A DNA stretch of 64,000 nt, from NCBI RefSeq assembly GCF_014649375.1, contig NZ_BMSX01000022.1:62001-126000 (forward strand). Direction: 5' to 3'. The DNA is from Streptomyces aurantiogriseus. Lineage in GTDB: Bacteria; Actinomycetota; Actinomycetes; Streptomycetales; Streptomycetaceae. Position numbers and translations under genes: made by a program. Below the pieces are notes generated by a model. The model saw only the letters and a program-made list of their open reading frames with translations, was not told the origin of the DNA and searched no databases. Numbering within the stretch: the stretch's first letter is position 1; each line of letters begins with the position of its first letter. This document shows positions 40,209-48,148 of this stretch, piece after piece.

Positions 40209-41129
40209 TCACCAGGTGCGGCCCACGCTCAGCAGGAGGTCGCGGACACGCGCGACGTCCGGGTGGGCGACGACACCGGGGCGTTGGACGAGGAAGCCCG
40301 TGTTGAGGGGCGGGTCGTCCGGTTCGTGGAGCGCCACGAGGGCGCCCGAGGCGAGTTCGTCGAGGCAGAGGTAGCGGGGCAGCACGGTGAATCCCGCGCC
40401 CGCGACCACCGCCGCCAGCACACCGCGCAGGTCCGGCACGGTCACCGCGGCGGGGCTCGACAGCCGCCGACCGAAGACGTGCCGCCAGTAGCGGCGGGCG
40501 ATCGGCAGGTCCTCCGCGTAGGTGATCAGCGGCAGGGAGTGGAGCGCCGCGGGCAGGCCGGCGGCGGGCCCGTCGCCGAGCCGTTCGGCCCGCACCGGGG
40601 CGGCGACCAGGACGAACTCCTCGTCCGTCAGGGGCGTCGCGGTGAGGGTCCGGCCGCGCGGGCGGGTCGTGGCGATGACCAGGTCGTGCCGTCCGGCGCG
40701 CAGTTCGTCGAGCAGCGGGTCGGTCAGGCCGGTGGCCACCCGAAGCCGGACGCCCTCGGCCACCAGGGGCGCCAGGGCGGGCAGGGCGCGGGTGCACAGC
40801 AGCTCGGCGGGTCCGGCGAGGTGCACGGGGTCGGCGCGACCGGTCGTCGCCGGGCCCGGGCCGGCCACCGTGGCGAGCTCGTCGAGGGGTGTGGCGACGC
40901 GGGCGGCCAGTTCGTCGGCGACGGCGGTGGGGGCGACGCCGCGCGGAAGGCGCTCGAACAGCTCCCGTCCGGTCTGCCGCTCCAGCGTGCGCATCTGCGT
41001 CGTCACCGTCGGCTGCGACAGTCCGAGCAGTTGCGCGGCGCCGGTGAAGGAGCCCGAGCGGTAGACCGCGAGGAACGTCCTCAGCAGGTTCAGGTCCAGG
41101 TGATGGGTGTGCTCCACCGGCCCCAGCAT
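40209..41129 (-). CDS. LysR-family transcriptional regulator
   Basis: A 306-residue regulator. HTH: LDLNLLRTFLAVYRSGSFTGAAQLLGLSQPTVTTQMRTLERQTGRELFERLPRGVAPT (about residues 11-69). The effector domain follows (about 95-300), including FVLVAAP and VVAGAGFTVLPRYL. It is divergent from the PfpI-like gene, 144 bases away, with a palindrome between them, so it probably regulates that gene. ATG at 41129. Confidence 0.88.
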   Translation of the reverse strand: MLGPVEHTHHLDLNLLRTFLAVYRSGSFTGAAQLLGLSQPTVTTQMRTLERQTGRELFERLPRGVAPTAVADELAARVATPLDELATVAGPGPATTGRADPVHLAGPAELLCTRALPALAPLVAEGVRLRVATGLTDPLLDELRAGRHDLVIATTRPRGRTLTATPLTDEEFVLVAAPVRAERLGDGPAAGLPAALHSLPLITYAEDLPIARRYWRHVFGRRLSSPAAVTVPDLRGVLAAVVAGAGFTVLPRYLCLDELASGALVALHEPDDPPLNTGFLVQRPGVVAHPDVARVRDLLLSVGRTW

Positions 41130-41151
41130 TCCCGCCCGCCCATCAATATTC

Positions 41152-41166
41152 CAATGCCCGGCATTG
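41152..41166. promoter_or_regulatory. Palindromic operator candidate between lysR and the PfpI gene
   Basis: CAATGCC-C-GGCATTG, a perfect 7-bp inverted repeat around one base, in an AT-rich island (ATCAATATTCCAATGCC...CATTGAAGTCCCCATTGGATA). CATTG is repeated at 41175. It is the obvious target for the divergently encoded LysR protein. Confidence 0.55.
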
Positions 41167-41273
41167 AAGTCCCCATTGGATACCTATGGCTGGACCCCCT
41201 AAGTTCGAGGGAGACCGACACGCTGACACTCCGCATCCGGAACGTCGGCAACGAAACCCTTGGAGACCACACC

Positions 41274-41969
41274 ATGGCCAAGATCCTCTTTGTGATGACC
41301 GGCGCCGACCACTGGACGCTCAGGGACGGCACCCGCCACGCCACCGGCTTCTGGGCCGAGGAGGCCGTCGCCCCGTACGAGGCCTTCCGGGCGGCCGGCC
41401 ACGAGGTCGTCGTCGCGACGCCGGGTGGCGTGGTCCCGCCGGTGGACAAGGGCAGCCTCGCCGCCGAGGCCAACGGGGGTCAGGAGGGCGCCGACCGGAT
41501 CGCCGCCGGGCTCGCCGCGATGACCGAGCTGGAGCACCCGGTCCGCCTGGAGGACGTGGACCTCGGCGACTACGCGGCCGTCTTCTACCCGGGCGGGCAC
41601 GGTCCGATGGAAGACCTGGCCGTCGACGCCACCTCCGGCCGGCTCCTGGCCGAGGCGCTCACCTCGGGCAAGCCGCTCGGCGTCGTCTGCCACGGTCCCG
41701 CCGCGCTGCTCGCCGCGGTCGAGGAGGACGGCTCCAACGCCTTCGCGGGCTACCGGGTCGCCGCCTTCACCAACGCCGAGGAGCTCCAGGCCGGCCTCGG
41801 CGAGAAGGCCAAGTGGCTGCTCCAGGACCGGCTGACCGAAGCGGGCGTCGACGTGCGGGTCGGCGAGCCCTGGGCGCCGAACGTGGTCGTGGACCGCAAC
41901 CTGGTCACCGGCCAGAACCCGGCCTCCTCCACGCCCCTCGCCGCTGAACTGCTGAAGAAGCTCGGCTGA
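41274..41969 (+). CDS. DJ-1/PfpI-family type 1 glutamine amidotransferase-like protein
   Basis: A 231-residue protein. The nucleophile elbow GVVCHGPAALL holds the conserved Cys. YPGGHGPMEDLAVD, FVMTGADHWTLRDGTRHATGFWAEEAVAPYEAF and TGQNPASSTPLA are typical of the Hsp31-like/PfpI group of glyoxalase III or stress chaperones. The ATG at 41274 follows TTGGAGACC. The LysR gene upstream is divergent. Confidence 0.87.
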   Translation: MAKILFVMTGADHWTLRDGTRHATGFWAEEAVAPYEAFRAAGHEVVVATPGGVVPPVDKGSLAAEANGGQEGADRIAAGLAAMTELEHPVRLEDVDLGDYAAVFYPGGHGPMEDLAVDATSGRLLAEALTSGKPLGVVCHGPAALLAAVEEDGSNAFAGYRVAAFTNAEELQAGLGEKAKWLLQDRLTEAGVDVRVGEPWAPNVVVDRNLVTGQNPASSTPLAAELLKKLG

Positions 41970-42129
41970 GCCGGCGGGGCGCCCACCCGGCGCGCCCGTA
42001 CTCGCAGGTATCCCCTCGACCCCTCTGACCTCTACACATAAAGGCCAAATAAGCGCAGAATGAACATGCGCGGCGCTTACCGCACACCGCACCAGACGCG
42101 GTCGGCCTGCAAGTCAAAGGAGACGAGTC

Positions 42130-42570
42130 ATGGCCAACGTCTCGCCCACCAGAGGCGACATGTCGACTCACCCCGATGTTTCCGAGATGGGGGCGCGGTA
42201 CGCCCGCATGCTCGGTGGTCGTGATGTGGCACTCGTCGACGGACCGGTGTTCCTGCTCGGTCTGTACTGTGCCGTATCCCCGTGGATCCTCCACTACACC
42301 GCCAGCCAGCCCGCGCTCGTGACCCACAACCTGATCGTCGGTACAGCGATCGGCCTGCTGGCACTCGGGTTCACGGCGGCTCCCGCGCGCATGTACGGCC
42401 TCAGCTGGGCCATGTGTGCGCTGGGCATCTGGATGATCATCGCCCCGTGGGTCGTAGGTGACAGCCCGGACGCCGGGGTCGTCCTGAACAACATCATCAT
42501 CGGCGCCCTGGCCTTGGTCCTGGGGCTGATGTGCGCTGGTGCGGCGGCGAGGAGCGCCCCGAAGGCCTGA
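42130..42570 (+). CDS. SPW-repeat membrane protein
   Basis: A 146-residue protein with four membrane helices and two SPW repeats: LYCAVSPWILHYTASQPALVTHNLIVG and IWMIIAPWVVGDSPDAGVVLNNIIIG. The soluble N-terminal arm (about 45 residues) is typical of actinobacterial members. The function is unknown. The ATG at 42130 follows AAAGGAGACGAGTC. The upstream stretch 42025-42060 is AT-rich and likely holds the promoter. Confidence 0.82.
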   Translation: MANVSPTRGDMSTHPDVSEMGARYARMLGGRDVALVDGPVFLLGLYCAVSPWILHYTASQPALVTHNLIVGTAIGLLALGFTAAPARMYGLSWAMCALGIWMIIAPWVVGDSPDAGVVLNNIIIGALALVLGLMCAGAAARSAPKA

Positions 42571-42646
42571 CACCCTGGAGAACGGCAAGGCGGCCCGACC
42601 GGCCCGCGCGCAGCGGACCGGCCGGGCCGCCTCGTGCCGGGGCCGT

Positions 42647-43414
42647 TCAGCCGCTGGGCACCAGCCACGGCTCCTGCGGCAGCGTCCTGCCGGTCTCGAG
42701 GAGCGATTTCAGGTTCGACAGCACCGCGGGCCAGCCCAGCGACACGTCGGCGAGGTCGCGCTCGGTGGGGAGGTCCTCGTGGGTCACGGTCAGGCGGACG
42801 ATGTCGGCGTGCTGCCGGATGTCGAAGGTGACCCGGGAGTGCCGATCCTCCTGCCCCTCCTCGTCGGGCGAGGCCCAGGTGGTGACGAGCCGGGTCGGGC
42901 GCTCACTCTCCACGACGGTGCCGACGACGTCGGCGATGCCGGAACCGTCCGTGCGCACGTGCTCCCAGCGCGAGCCGGCCTGCCAGTCCGAGACGTTGCT
43001 GTGCCCCCAGTAGGCGGCGGTGAGGTCGGCGTCGGTGAGCGCGTCCCATACCTTCTCGGGCGTACTGGCGATGTAGGTGACGTAGACGAATGTGGGCTTG
43101 TCGGTCATGGCTTCCTCGGCTCGTCGCTTGACGTCGGTGAGCACGCGCAGCCGCGGGCGCTCGAACTTGTCGATCCACCGCTCCTGGATCTCGTGGAGCG
43201 GGACCGGGTTGAGGTAGTGCAGCTTCTCCCGCCCCCGCCGCGCCGTCGCCACCAGGTTGGCGGCCTCCAGGACGGCCAGGTGCTGTGTCACCGACTGGCG
43301 CGTCATGTCGATGTGCTCGCACAGCTCACCGAGCGTCTGCCCGGCCCGCTCGTGCAGCCGGTCCAGCAGCCGCCGGCGGGTGCCGTCGGCCAGCGCCTTG
43401 AACACCTGGTCCAT
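42647..43414 (-). CDS. Fused ArsR-type regulator and SRPBCC (AHSA1-like) domain
   Basis: A 255-residue protein. Residues 1 to about 90 are an ArsR winged HTH (MDQVFKALADGTRRRLLDRLHERAGQTLGELCEHIDMTRQSVTQHLAVLEAANLV). Residues about 110-255 form an AHSA1/SRPBCC ligand-binding domain (VYVTYIASTPEKVWDALTDADLTAAYWGHSNVSDWQAGSRWEHVR). These two parts are more often separate adjacent genes, so here regulator and effector are one chain. The ATG at 43414 begins the HTH; longer in-frame starts exist up to 43504. Confidence 0.82.
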   Translation of the reverse strand: MDQVFKALADGTRRRLLDRLHERAGQTLGELCEHIDMTRQSVTQHLAVLEAANLVATARRGREKLHYLNPVPLHEIQERWIDKFERPRLRVLTDVKRRAEEAMTDKPTFVYVTYIASTPEKVWDALTDADLTAAYWGHSNVSDWQAGSRWEHVRTDGSGIADVVGTVVESERPTRLVTTWASPDEEGQEDRHSRVTFDIRQHADIVRLTVTHEDLPTERDLADVSLGWPAVLSNLKSLLETGRTLPQEPWLVPSG

Positions 43415-43500
43415 CGCGGAGTCGCTCTCTGATCGCACACTCAACGTTATGCAGGCAGTTACTTGCATGTCAACGATGATGGTGCCAGGCCCCTGGTACC

Positions 43501-44253
43501 TCACTCCAGCCCGGCGGCCAGCTCACCACGGTGCGCGGCGACCCAGTCGTACGCGCGCCGCACCTCGTCCACGGCGCCACGCTCGCGCAGGCCGGTCATG
43601 GCCGGTTCACCGCGCGCGGCGCCGGCCTCGATGCCTCGGGCACACCGCTCCTGCCACCACAGGACGGTGTCGAGGAGGCGGTGGCGGTCGGTCAGTCCGT
43701 AGGCGTCGCAGACGAGCCGGACACGGCGGGCGGTCTCGGGTACGTCGGTGACGTCGGGGCCGAGGTCGAGGTACTGCCAGCACAGGTGGGCGACGTCGTG
43801 GATGCGCTCGCCGGGGGCGGCGAGGTCCCAGTCGATGTAGGCCACGGGCCGCCAGACGGAGCCGCGGACCGCGTACACCGTGTTCTTCGGCGCGAGGTCG
43901 TTGTGGCACACGACCTCCTGGTCGCCGGCCACCTCCGTCCCTTCCGTCAGGTCGTGGAAGGCGCGCAGCAGGCCGGCGGTGTCGACGAGACTCGCGTCGC
44001 TGCGGGCCGCCGCCCGTTCCCCCGGCGTCAGAGCCGCCCGCCCGTCGATGTGGTCGAGGATTTCCCGGCCCCGTTCGTCCGTCCCGAGGAAGCGCGGCGC
44101 GCCCCGCCACCCGCGCCGTTCGAACAGCGTGAGCACGTGGTGCACGTAGGCCGCACGCGGCGCCGGCGTCCGCCGTACGGTGGCGCCGACGCGCACGGCC
44201 CCGCTCACCGCTCCCCCGCCGAGGGCGAACTCGTCCTCGTCCCGCACCGTCAT
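43501..44253 (-). CDS. APH-family small-molecule phosphotransferase
   Basis: A 250-residue kinase-fold protein. The catalytic loop EVVCHNDLAPKNTVY and the metal-binding AYIDWDLAAPGERIHDVAHLCWQYL are conserved. The N-lobe is short, with VRRTPAPRAAYVHHVLTLFERRGW where a nucleotide-binding lobe should be; this is common in the family. The substrate is unknown. ATG at 44253; it is divergent from the P-loop kinase gene. Confidence 0.78.
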   Translation of the reverse strand: MTVRDEDEFALGGGAVSGAVRVGATVRRTPAPRAAYVHHVLTLFERRGWRGAPRFLGTDERGREILDHIDGRAALTPGERAAARSDASLVDTAGLLRAFHDLTEGTEVAGDQEVVCHNDLAPKNTVYAVRGSVWRPVAYIDWDLAAPGERIHDVAHLCWQYLDLGPDVTDVPETARRVRLVCDAYGLTDRHRLLDTVLWWQERCARGIEAGAARGEPAMTGLRERGAVDEVRRAYDWVAAHRGELAAGLE

Positions 44254-44339
44254 CTCCCTTGATCCACCAGGCCGTTGACAGGTTCGACCCCGACGAAAAG
44301 CGCTGGCTCGGCGCAGCCGCCGCCTGCCAACCTGACCGC

Positions 44340-44924
44340 ATGACTCACCGTGACCACATGACTCGCTCCGAGGCCCTGCTCATCGGTGGACGCGCCGGGG
44401 TCGGCAAGACCACCGTGGGCTGGGAGGTCTCGGCCCTGCTGCGGGCGGCCGCCGTGCCGCACGCCGTCATCGACGGCGACTTCATGGGGCAGGTACACCC
44501 GGCGCCGCAGGGTGATCCCAGCCGGGCCGCGATCGGGGAGCGCAACCTGACCGCCGTGTGGGGCAACTACGCCGACCTCGGCTACCGGCGCCTCGTCTAC
44601 ACCAACACCGTCTGCGTGCTCGACGAGTTGGGGGACTCCTTCCGCCGGGCCCTCGGCAACGACGCACGTCTCGTACGGGTGTTGCTCACGGCCACCGACG
44701 CGACGACGCGACGGCGGCTGGCCGGGCGGGAGTTGGGGTCGGAGTTCGGCAGTGAGCTGGCCGGCAGCGTCCGCAAGGCGCGGATGCTCGACGCGCGGGC
44801 GCCCGCGGACACCGTCCGGGTGGCGACCGACGGGCGTACGGTGCCCGACATCGCCGGTGAGGTGCTGGCCGCCACCGGCTGGACCGCGCCTCAGGACGCA
44901 CCCGACCGGCCGGGTCCCGGCTGA
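44340..44924 (+). CDS. P-loop nucleoside/adenylylsulfate-kinase-like protein
   Basis: A 194-residue P-loop NTPase. Walker A is GGRAGVGKTTVGWEV, and the acceptor-side loop VIDGDFMGQVHP resembles shikimate, APS or gluconate kinases. A later RVATDGRTVPDIAGEVL segment closes the fold. The exact substrate cannot be assigned. Start ATG 44340 (MTHRDH) or 44358; the longer frame from 44259 overlaps the divergent promoter. Confidence 0.7.
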   Translation: MTHRDHMTRSEALLIGGRAGVGKTTVGWEVSALLRAAAVPHAVIDGDFMGQVHPAPQGDPSRAAIGERNLTAVWGNYADLGYRRLVYTNTVCVLDELGDSFRRALGNDARLVRVLLTATDATTRRRLAGRELGSEFGSELAGSVRKARMLDARAPADTVRVATDGRTVPDIAGEVLAATGWTAPQDAPDRPGPG

Positions 44925-45009
44925 CGGCACGACGTCAACCGGAACGGACTGTCCCGGTCTGCGGCGGGCAGATGCAGAGCATCGGGGGTCCCGACACAGA
45001 GGGGCGAAG

Positions 45010-45273
45010 ATGGAGATCGACGGCATCATCAGCGCCATTTTCATCGGCATCGTCATCGGTGTGCTCGGCCGGCTCGTCGTCCCGGGGCGCCAGCGCATCG
45101 GCGTCCTGTGGACGATCGCCGTCGGCATCGTGGCCGCGCTCATCGGTTCGGCGCTCGCGGCGGGAATCGGCGTGGCCGACACCGAGGGCGTGGACTGGGT
45201 CGAGTGGCTGATCCAGATCGGTCTCGCCGCGCTCGGTGTGGCGGCCCTGGACCGGGCCAAGGCGCGGCACTGA
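45010..45273 (+). CDS. Small GlsB/YeaQ/YmgE-like membrane protein
   Basis: An 87-residue protein with three membrane helices: GIISAIFIGIVIGVLGRLVVPG, WTIAVGIVAALIGSALAAGIG and WLIQIGLAALGVAALDR. The GRLVVPGRQ loop is typical of the transglycosylase-associated (GlsB/YeaQ) family, often stress-induced. ATG at 45010 after GGGGCGAAG. Confidence 0.75.
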   Translation: MEIDGIISAIFIGIVIGVLGRLVVPGRQRIGVLWTIAVGIVAALIGSALAAGIGVADTEGVDWVEWLIQIGLAALGVAALDRAKARH

Positions 45274-45292
45274 CAGAACCTGCCAGCGGCCC

Positions 45293-46069
45293 TTACGGCA
45301 CGTACACGTACGGCGTCGTCGTGCTCAGAGCCGCGAAGCCGAGCCGTTCCAGGATGGGGCGGCTCTGGTCGGAGGCGTCGACCTGGAGGTAACGGTAGCC
45401 GCGGTCGGCGGCGGCGCGGGCGCGGTGGGCGACCAGGGCACGGTAGATACCGCGGCCGCGCCAGCCCTCGACGGTGCCGCCGCCCCACAGGCCGGCGAAC
45501 CGTGTCCCGGGCACCAGCTCCATCCGCGCCGAGCTCACGGGCTCGTCCCCGGCCAGCGCGACGACGGCGACGACCGTGTCCGGGTCGGCGGTGAGGCGGG
45601 CGAGCATCTGGTGGCGCAACCGTGAGGCGTCGGTGCCGAACGCCTTCTCGTGCACGTCGGCCACGAGGTCCACGCCGGCCCGGTCGGTGACGGGGACGAT
45701 ACGCACGCCGTCGGGGAGGTCGGCGTCGAACAGCAGCTCACGGGTCTCGCCGATCATCAGCGTCTCCTCGGGCTCGGAGGTGAACCCGGCCGCCAGGAGC
45801 CGCTTGCCGAGATCGGCCGGACGGTCGTGACCGTACAGCTTCCACTCGAACTCCCGGCCGAGCCCGGTGAAGTACGCGACCTGCTCGGCGATCGCCGCGT
45901 CGGCGTCCCGCGCGTCGAGCGAGGACCAGACGATCCCGTTCCATCCTTGCGGGGAGGCGACCTGCCGGACCACACTCCCGGTGTGTTCGACGCGGGCGTC
46001 GGGGCCGTCGGGGCGTGCGCCCTCGCGCACGTCCCGGTCATAGAGGGCAAGCACCGTGGCATGATCCAT
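45293..46069 (-). CDS. GNAT-family N-acetyltransferase
   Basis: A 258-residue protein. The C-terminal GNAT fold contains TVVAVVALAGDEPVSSARMELVPG, the acetyl-CoA loop GTVEGWRGRGIYRALVAHRARAAADRGYRYLQVDASDQSRPILERLGF. The N-terminal half (about 1-120) is a degenerate second GNAT-like unit. The acceptor is unknown. ATG at 46069 after GGAGTG; the longer in-frame start at 46138 has no ribosome site. Confidence 0.82.
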   Translation of the reverse strand: MDHATVLALYDRDVREGARPDGPDARVEHTGSVVRQVASPQGWNGIVWSSLDARDADAAIAEQVAYFTGLGREFEWKLYGHDRPADLGKRLLAAGFTSEPEETLMIGETRELLFDADLPDGVRIVPVTDRAGVDLVADVHEKAFGTDASRLRHQMLARLTADPDTVVAVVALAGDEPVSSARMELVPGTRFAGLWGGGTVEGWRGRGIYRALVAHRARAAADRGYRYLQVDASDQSRPILERLGFAALSTTTPYVYVP

Positions 46070-46612
46070 GCGCCCACTCCAGCATCCCGGCGGGCCTGTC
46101 TCAACGGAATTACGGGGAGCCACGCCGTCCGGCCGCACGGCCGTGAGACACGCGCTCGGCCGGACCCGGTTGCGGGCAGGGCAGTCGACACGGGCCTGTT
46201 GCGGTCGGTGCGGCCCTGGAGAAGGGCGGCGGTCCCGGGGTCAGTGCGCGGCGGGCAGGATGATCTCGTCGGGCCGGGAGAGGTGGGGCGGGATCGCGCG
46301 GATCACCTCGGTGGTGAGGCCGGGTCGAGCAGCCTGCGGATCCACCGGATCTCCGGAGGGCTGATCGCCGCCGGCATGGCGGCCTTGCTGCAGAGCTCCG
46401 TGCACAACGGGGCCCGGGCGGTCGCTCGTCGACCGGCGGAGTCGCGCCGGCAGATCCAGGCGCGTGGGCGCCGCCCTGGACCGCGCACCCGCTGATCGCC
46501 CTCGTCCTGACGGCGGTTGCCCTCGGCCCCGGCACACCTGCCCGGTGATCCGGGGCTGCCCTAGGCTGGGCCCCGAAGATCAGCCCCGTCTGCGGAGGAG
46601 GTCCACTGCGCC
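46070..46612. other. 540-base region with only a possible gene remnant
   Basis: No intact gene. On the minus strand one frame ends GLTTEVIRAIPPHLSRPDEI then ILPAAH and stop (46241), and another frame just upstream reads ELCSKAAMPAAISPPEIRWI; the two could be one gene broken by a frameshift. On the plus strand a frame 46330-46495 (RISGGLIAAGMAALLQSSV) also has good third-position GC. I cannot decide which strand was coding. Confidence 0.35.
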
Positions 46613-47089
46613 ATGGTGAAGGACGACGAACTCCCGCATCTGCGCCGTTGCGTCGAGCTTGCCGCGGAGGCGCTGCGGGCCGGAGACGAACCGTTCGGTT
46701 CGGTGCTGGTGGGCGGGGACGGCACCGTGCTCGCCGAGGACCACAACCGGGTGGCGTCGGGTGACCGCACCCGCCACCCCGAGTTCGAGCTGGCCCGCTG
46801 GTCGGCGGCCCGTCTCTCGCCCGAGGAGCGGGCGGCGGCCACGGTGTACACGTCCGGCGAGCACTGCCCGATGTGCGCGGCCGCCCACGCCTGGGTGGGC
46901 CTGGGTCGCATCGTGTACGTCGCTTCCTCAGCCCAACTCGCGGAGTGGCTGAACGAGTTGGGCGTACCGGCCCCGCCGGTACGCACGCTGCCCGTCCAGG
47001 AGATCGCGCCCGGGGTGACCGTGGAGGGGCCGGTCCCCGGACTGGTGGAGGAGGTGCGAGGGCTCCATCGGCGGTTCTACGGCGCCTGA
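46613..47089 (+). CDS. Nucleoside/guanine deaminase-like zinc enzyme
   Basis: A 158-residue cytidine-deaminase-fold protein. The zinc site is HPEFELA (His and catalytic Glu) plus GEHCPMCAAAH (CxxC). The N-terminal HLRRCVELAAEALRAGDEPFGSVLVGGDGTVLAED matches the CumB/TadA/GuaD group. The C-terminus (PVPGLVEEVRGLHRRFYG) resembles guanine deaminase-type members more than tRNA adenosine deaminases. The ATG at 46613 follows GGAGGAGG. Confidence 0.83.
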   Translation: MVKDDELPHLRRCVELAAEALRAGDEPFGSVLVGGDGTVLAEDHNRVASGDRTRHPEFELARWSAARLSPEERAAATVYTSGEHCPMCAAAHAWVGLGRIVYVASSAQLAEWLNELGVPAPPVRTLPVQEIAPGVTVEGPVPGLVEEVRGLHRRFYGA

Positions 47090-47153
47090 GGGCGGGGGCG
47101 AGGAGCCGCCCGCCCGGCGCGATCCGAAGGACGCCCCCTGTCGAAGGGGCGGA

Positions 47154-47879
47154 TCAGAGTCCGGCCGTCGGCCGGAACCGGCGGTACAGGACCGCTCCGC
47201 CCAGGATCAGGGCCGCGCTGCCCGCGAGGCCCGCCACGGTGGTGTCCGCGCCCGTGTGGGCCAGGGTGGAGTGGTCCGCCGCGGGCGCCGGGGCCTGAGG
47301 CGCCGAGGCCGGGGGTGCCGGCTTCTGGGGTGCGGGCTCCTGGGGTGCCGGGGCCGACGGGACGGGCCTCGGCTCCGGGTGCGACGCGGCGGGCGGCGGG
47401 TCCTCCCTCGGCGGCTCGGGCCGGGGCTCGGCCGGGGGCGGGGGCTCCTCGCCCGGGATCTCCTCGTAGTCGTCGTACTCCGGGTTCGGAATGCCGACGA
47501 TGTTCACGTTGTTGCCGGTGACGCTCACGGGGGCGTCGACCGGCGCCTCGACGCTGTTGCCGGGGGCGCCTCCCGGCAAGCGCCCCGTGGTGCTGGACGC
47601 GTCCGCGGCACCGTCGGACGCCGCCGACGCGGGGGCCGAGCCGTAGTCGCCACAGGTGGCGCCCGCGGCGCGGTCCAGCGCGCCCACCGCGTTCACGGTG
47701 TTCCCGCACAGTTCCACCGGGAGATGAACCGGTGACTGGGCGCTGTTGCCGGAGATCATCCCGGGCGGGCCGGCCGCGGTGCCGCTCATCGCGGCGTCGG
47801 CGAACGCCGGCATCGTCACGGCCATCGCGCCCGAGGCGGCGGCGACGGCGATCACACCGTTTCGGGTAACCCGTCTCAT
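47154..47879 (-). CDS. Long chaplin with LAXTG sorting signal
   Basis: A 241-residue cell-surface protein. It has a signal peptide (residues 1 to about 28), chaplin domain 1 (about 43-79; GNSAQSPVHLPVELCGNTVNAVG, Cys58 and Cys76) and chaplin-like domain 2 (about 106-138; GNSVEAPVDAPVSVTGNNVNIVGIPNPEYDD) in which both Cys are absent. A Pro/Glu-rich spanning region (140-200) leads to the sortase signal LAHTG (206-210), a hydrophobic helix and a basic tail. Long chaplins are linked to peptidoglycan by class E sortase and help form the hydrophobic sheath on aerial hyphae. ATG 47879; GTG/ATG extensions upstream lack a ribosome site. Confidence 0.88.
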   Translation of the reverse strand: MRRVTRNGVIAVAAASGAMAVTMPAFADAAMSGTAAGPPGMISGNSAQSPVHLPVELCGNTVNAVGALDRAAGATCGDYGSAPASAASDGAADASSTTGRLPGGAPGNSVEAPVDAPVSVTGNNVNIVGIPNPEYDDYEEIPGEEPPPPAEPRPEPPREDPPPAASHPEPRPVPSAPAPQEPAPQKPAPPASAPQAPAPAADHSTLAHTGADTTVAGLAGSAALILGGAVLYRRFRPTAGL

Positions 47880-48148
47880 GGGTCCCTGCCTTCCAGACAT
47901 GGTCGCGGGCGCTCGCCCGCACCCCATAGAACGCGGGCGAACCGTCCGAGTTATGCCTATTCGGCCTTTCACCCGTTTGGGCGCCCCCTTCGTCGAACAT
48001 CCGGCGAAACGATCCGTCACTCCCGGCGTGGGCGCTGAGCAGGAGCGCCGACCGCTCCCACCCGTCCGGAGGCGGGCCCTCCGCGGCCCGCCTATCGTGG
48101 GCGGGGGCGCCGGACCCCGGTCCGTTGTGGGCGCCCCTGGAGGCACTG

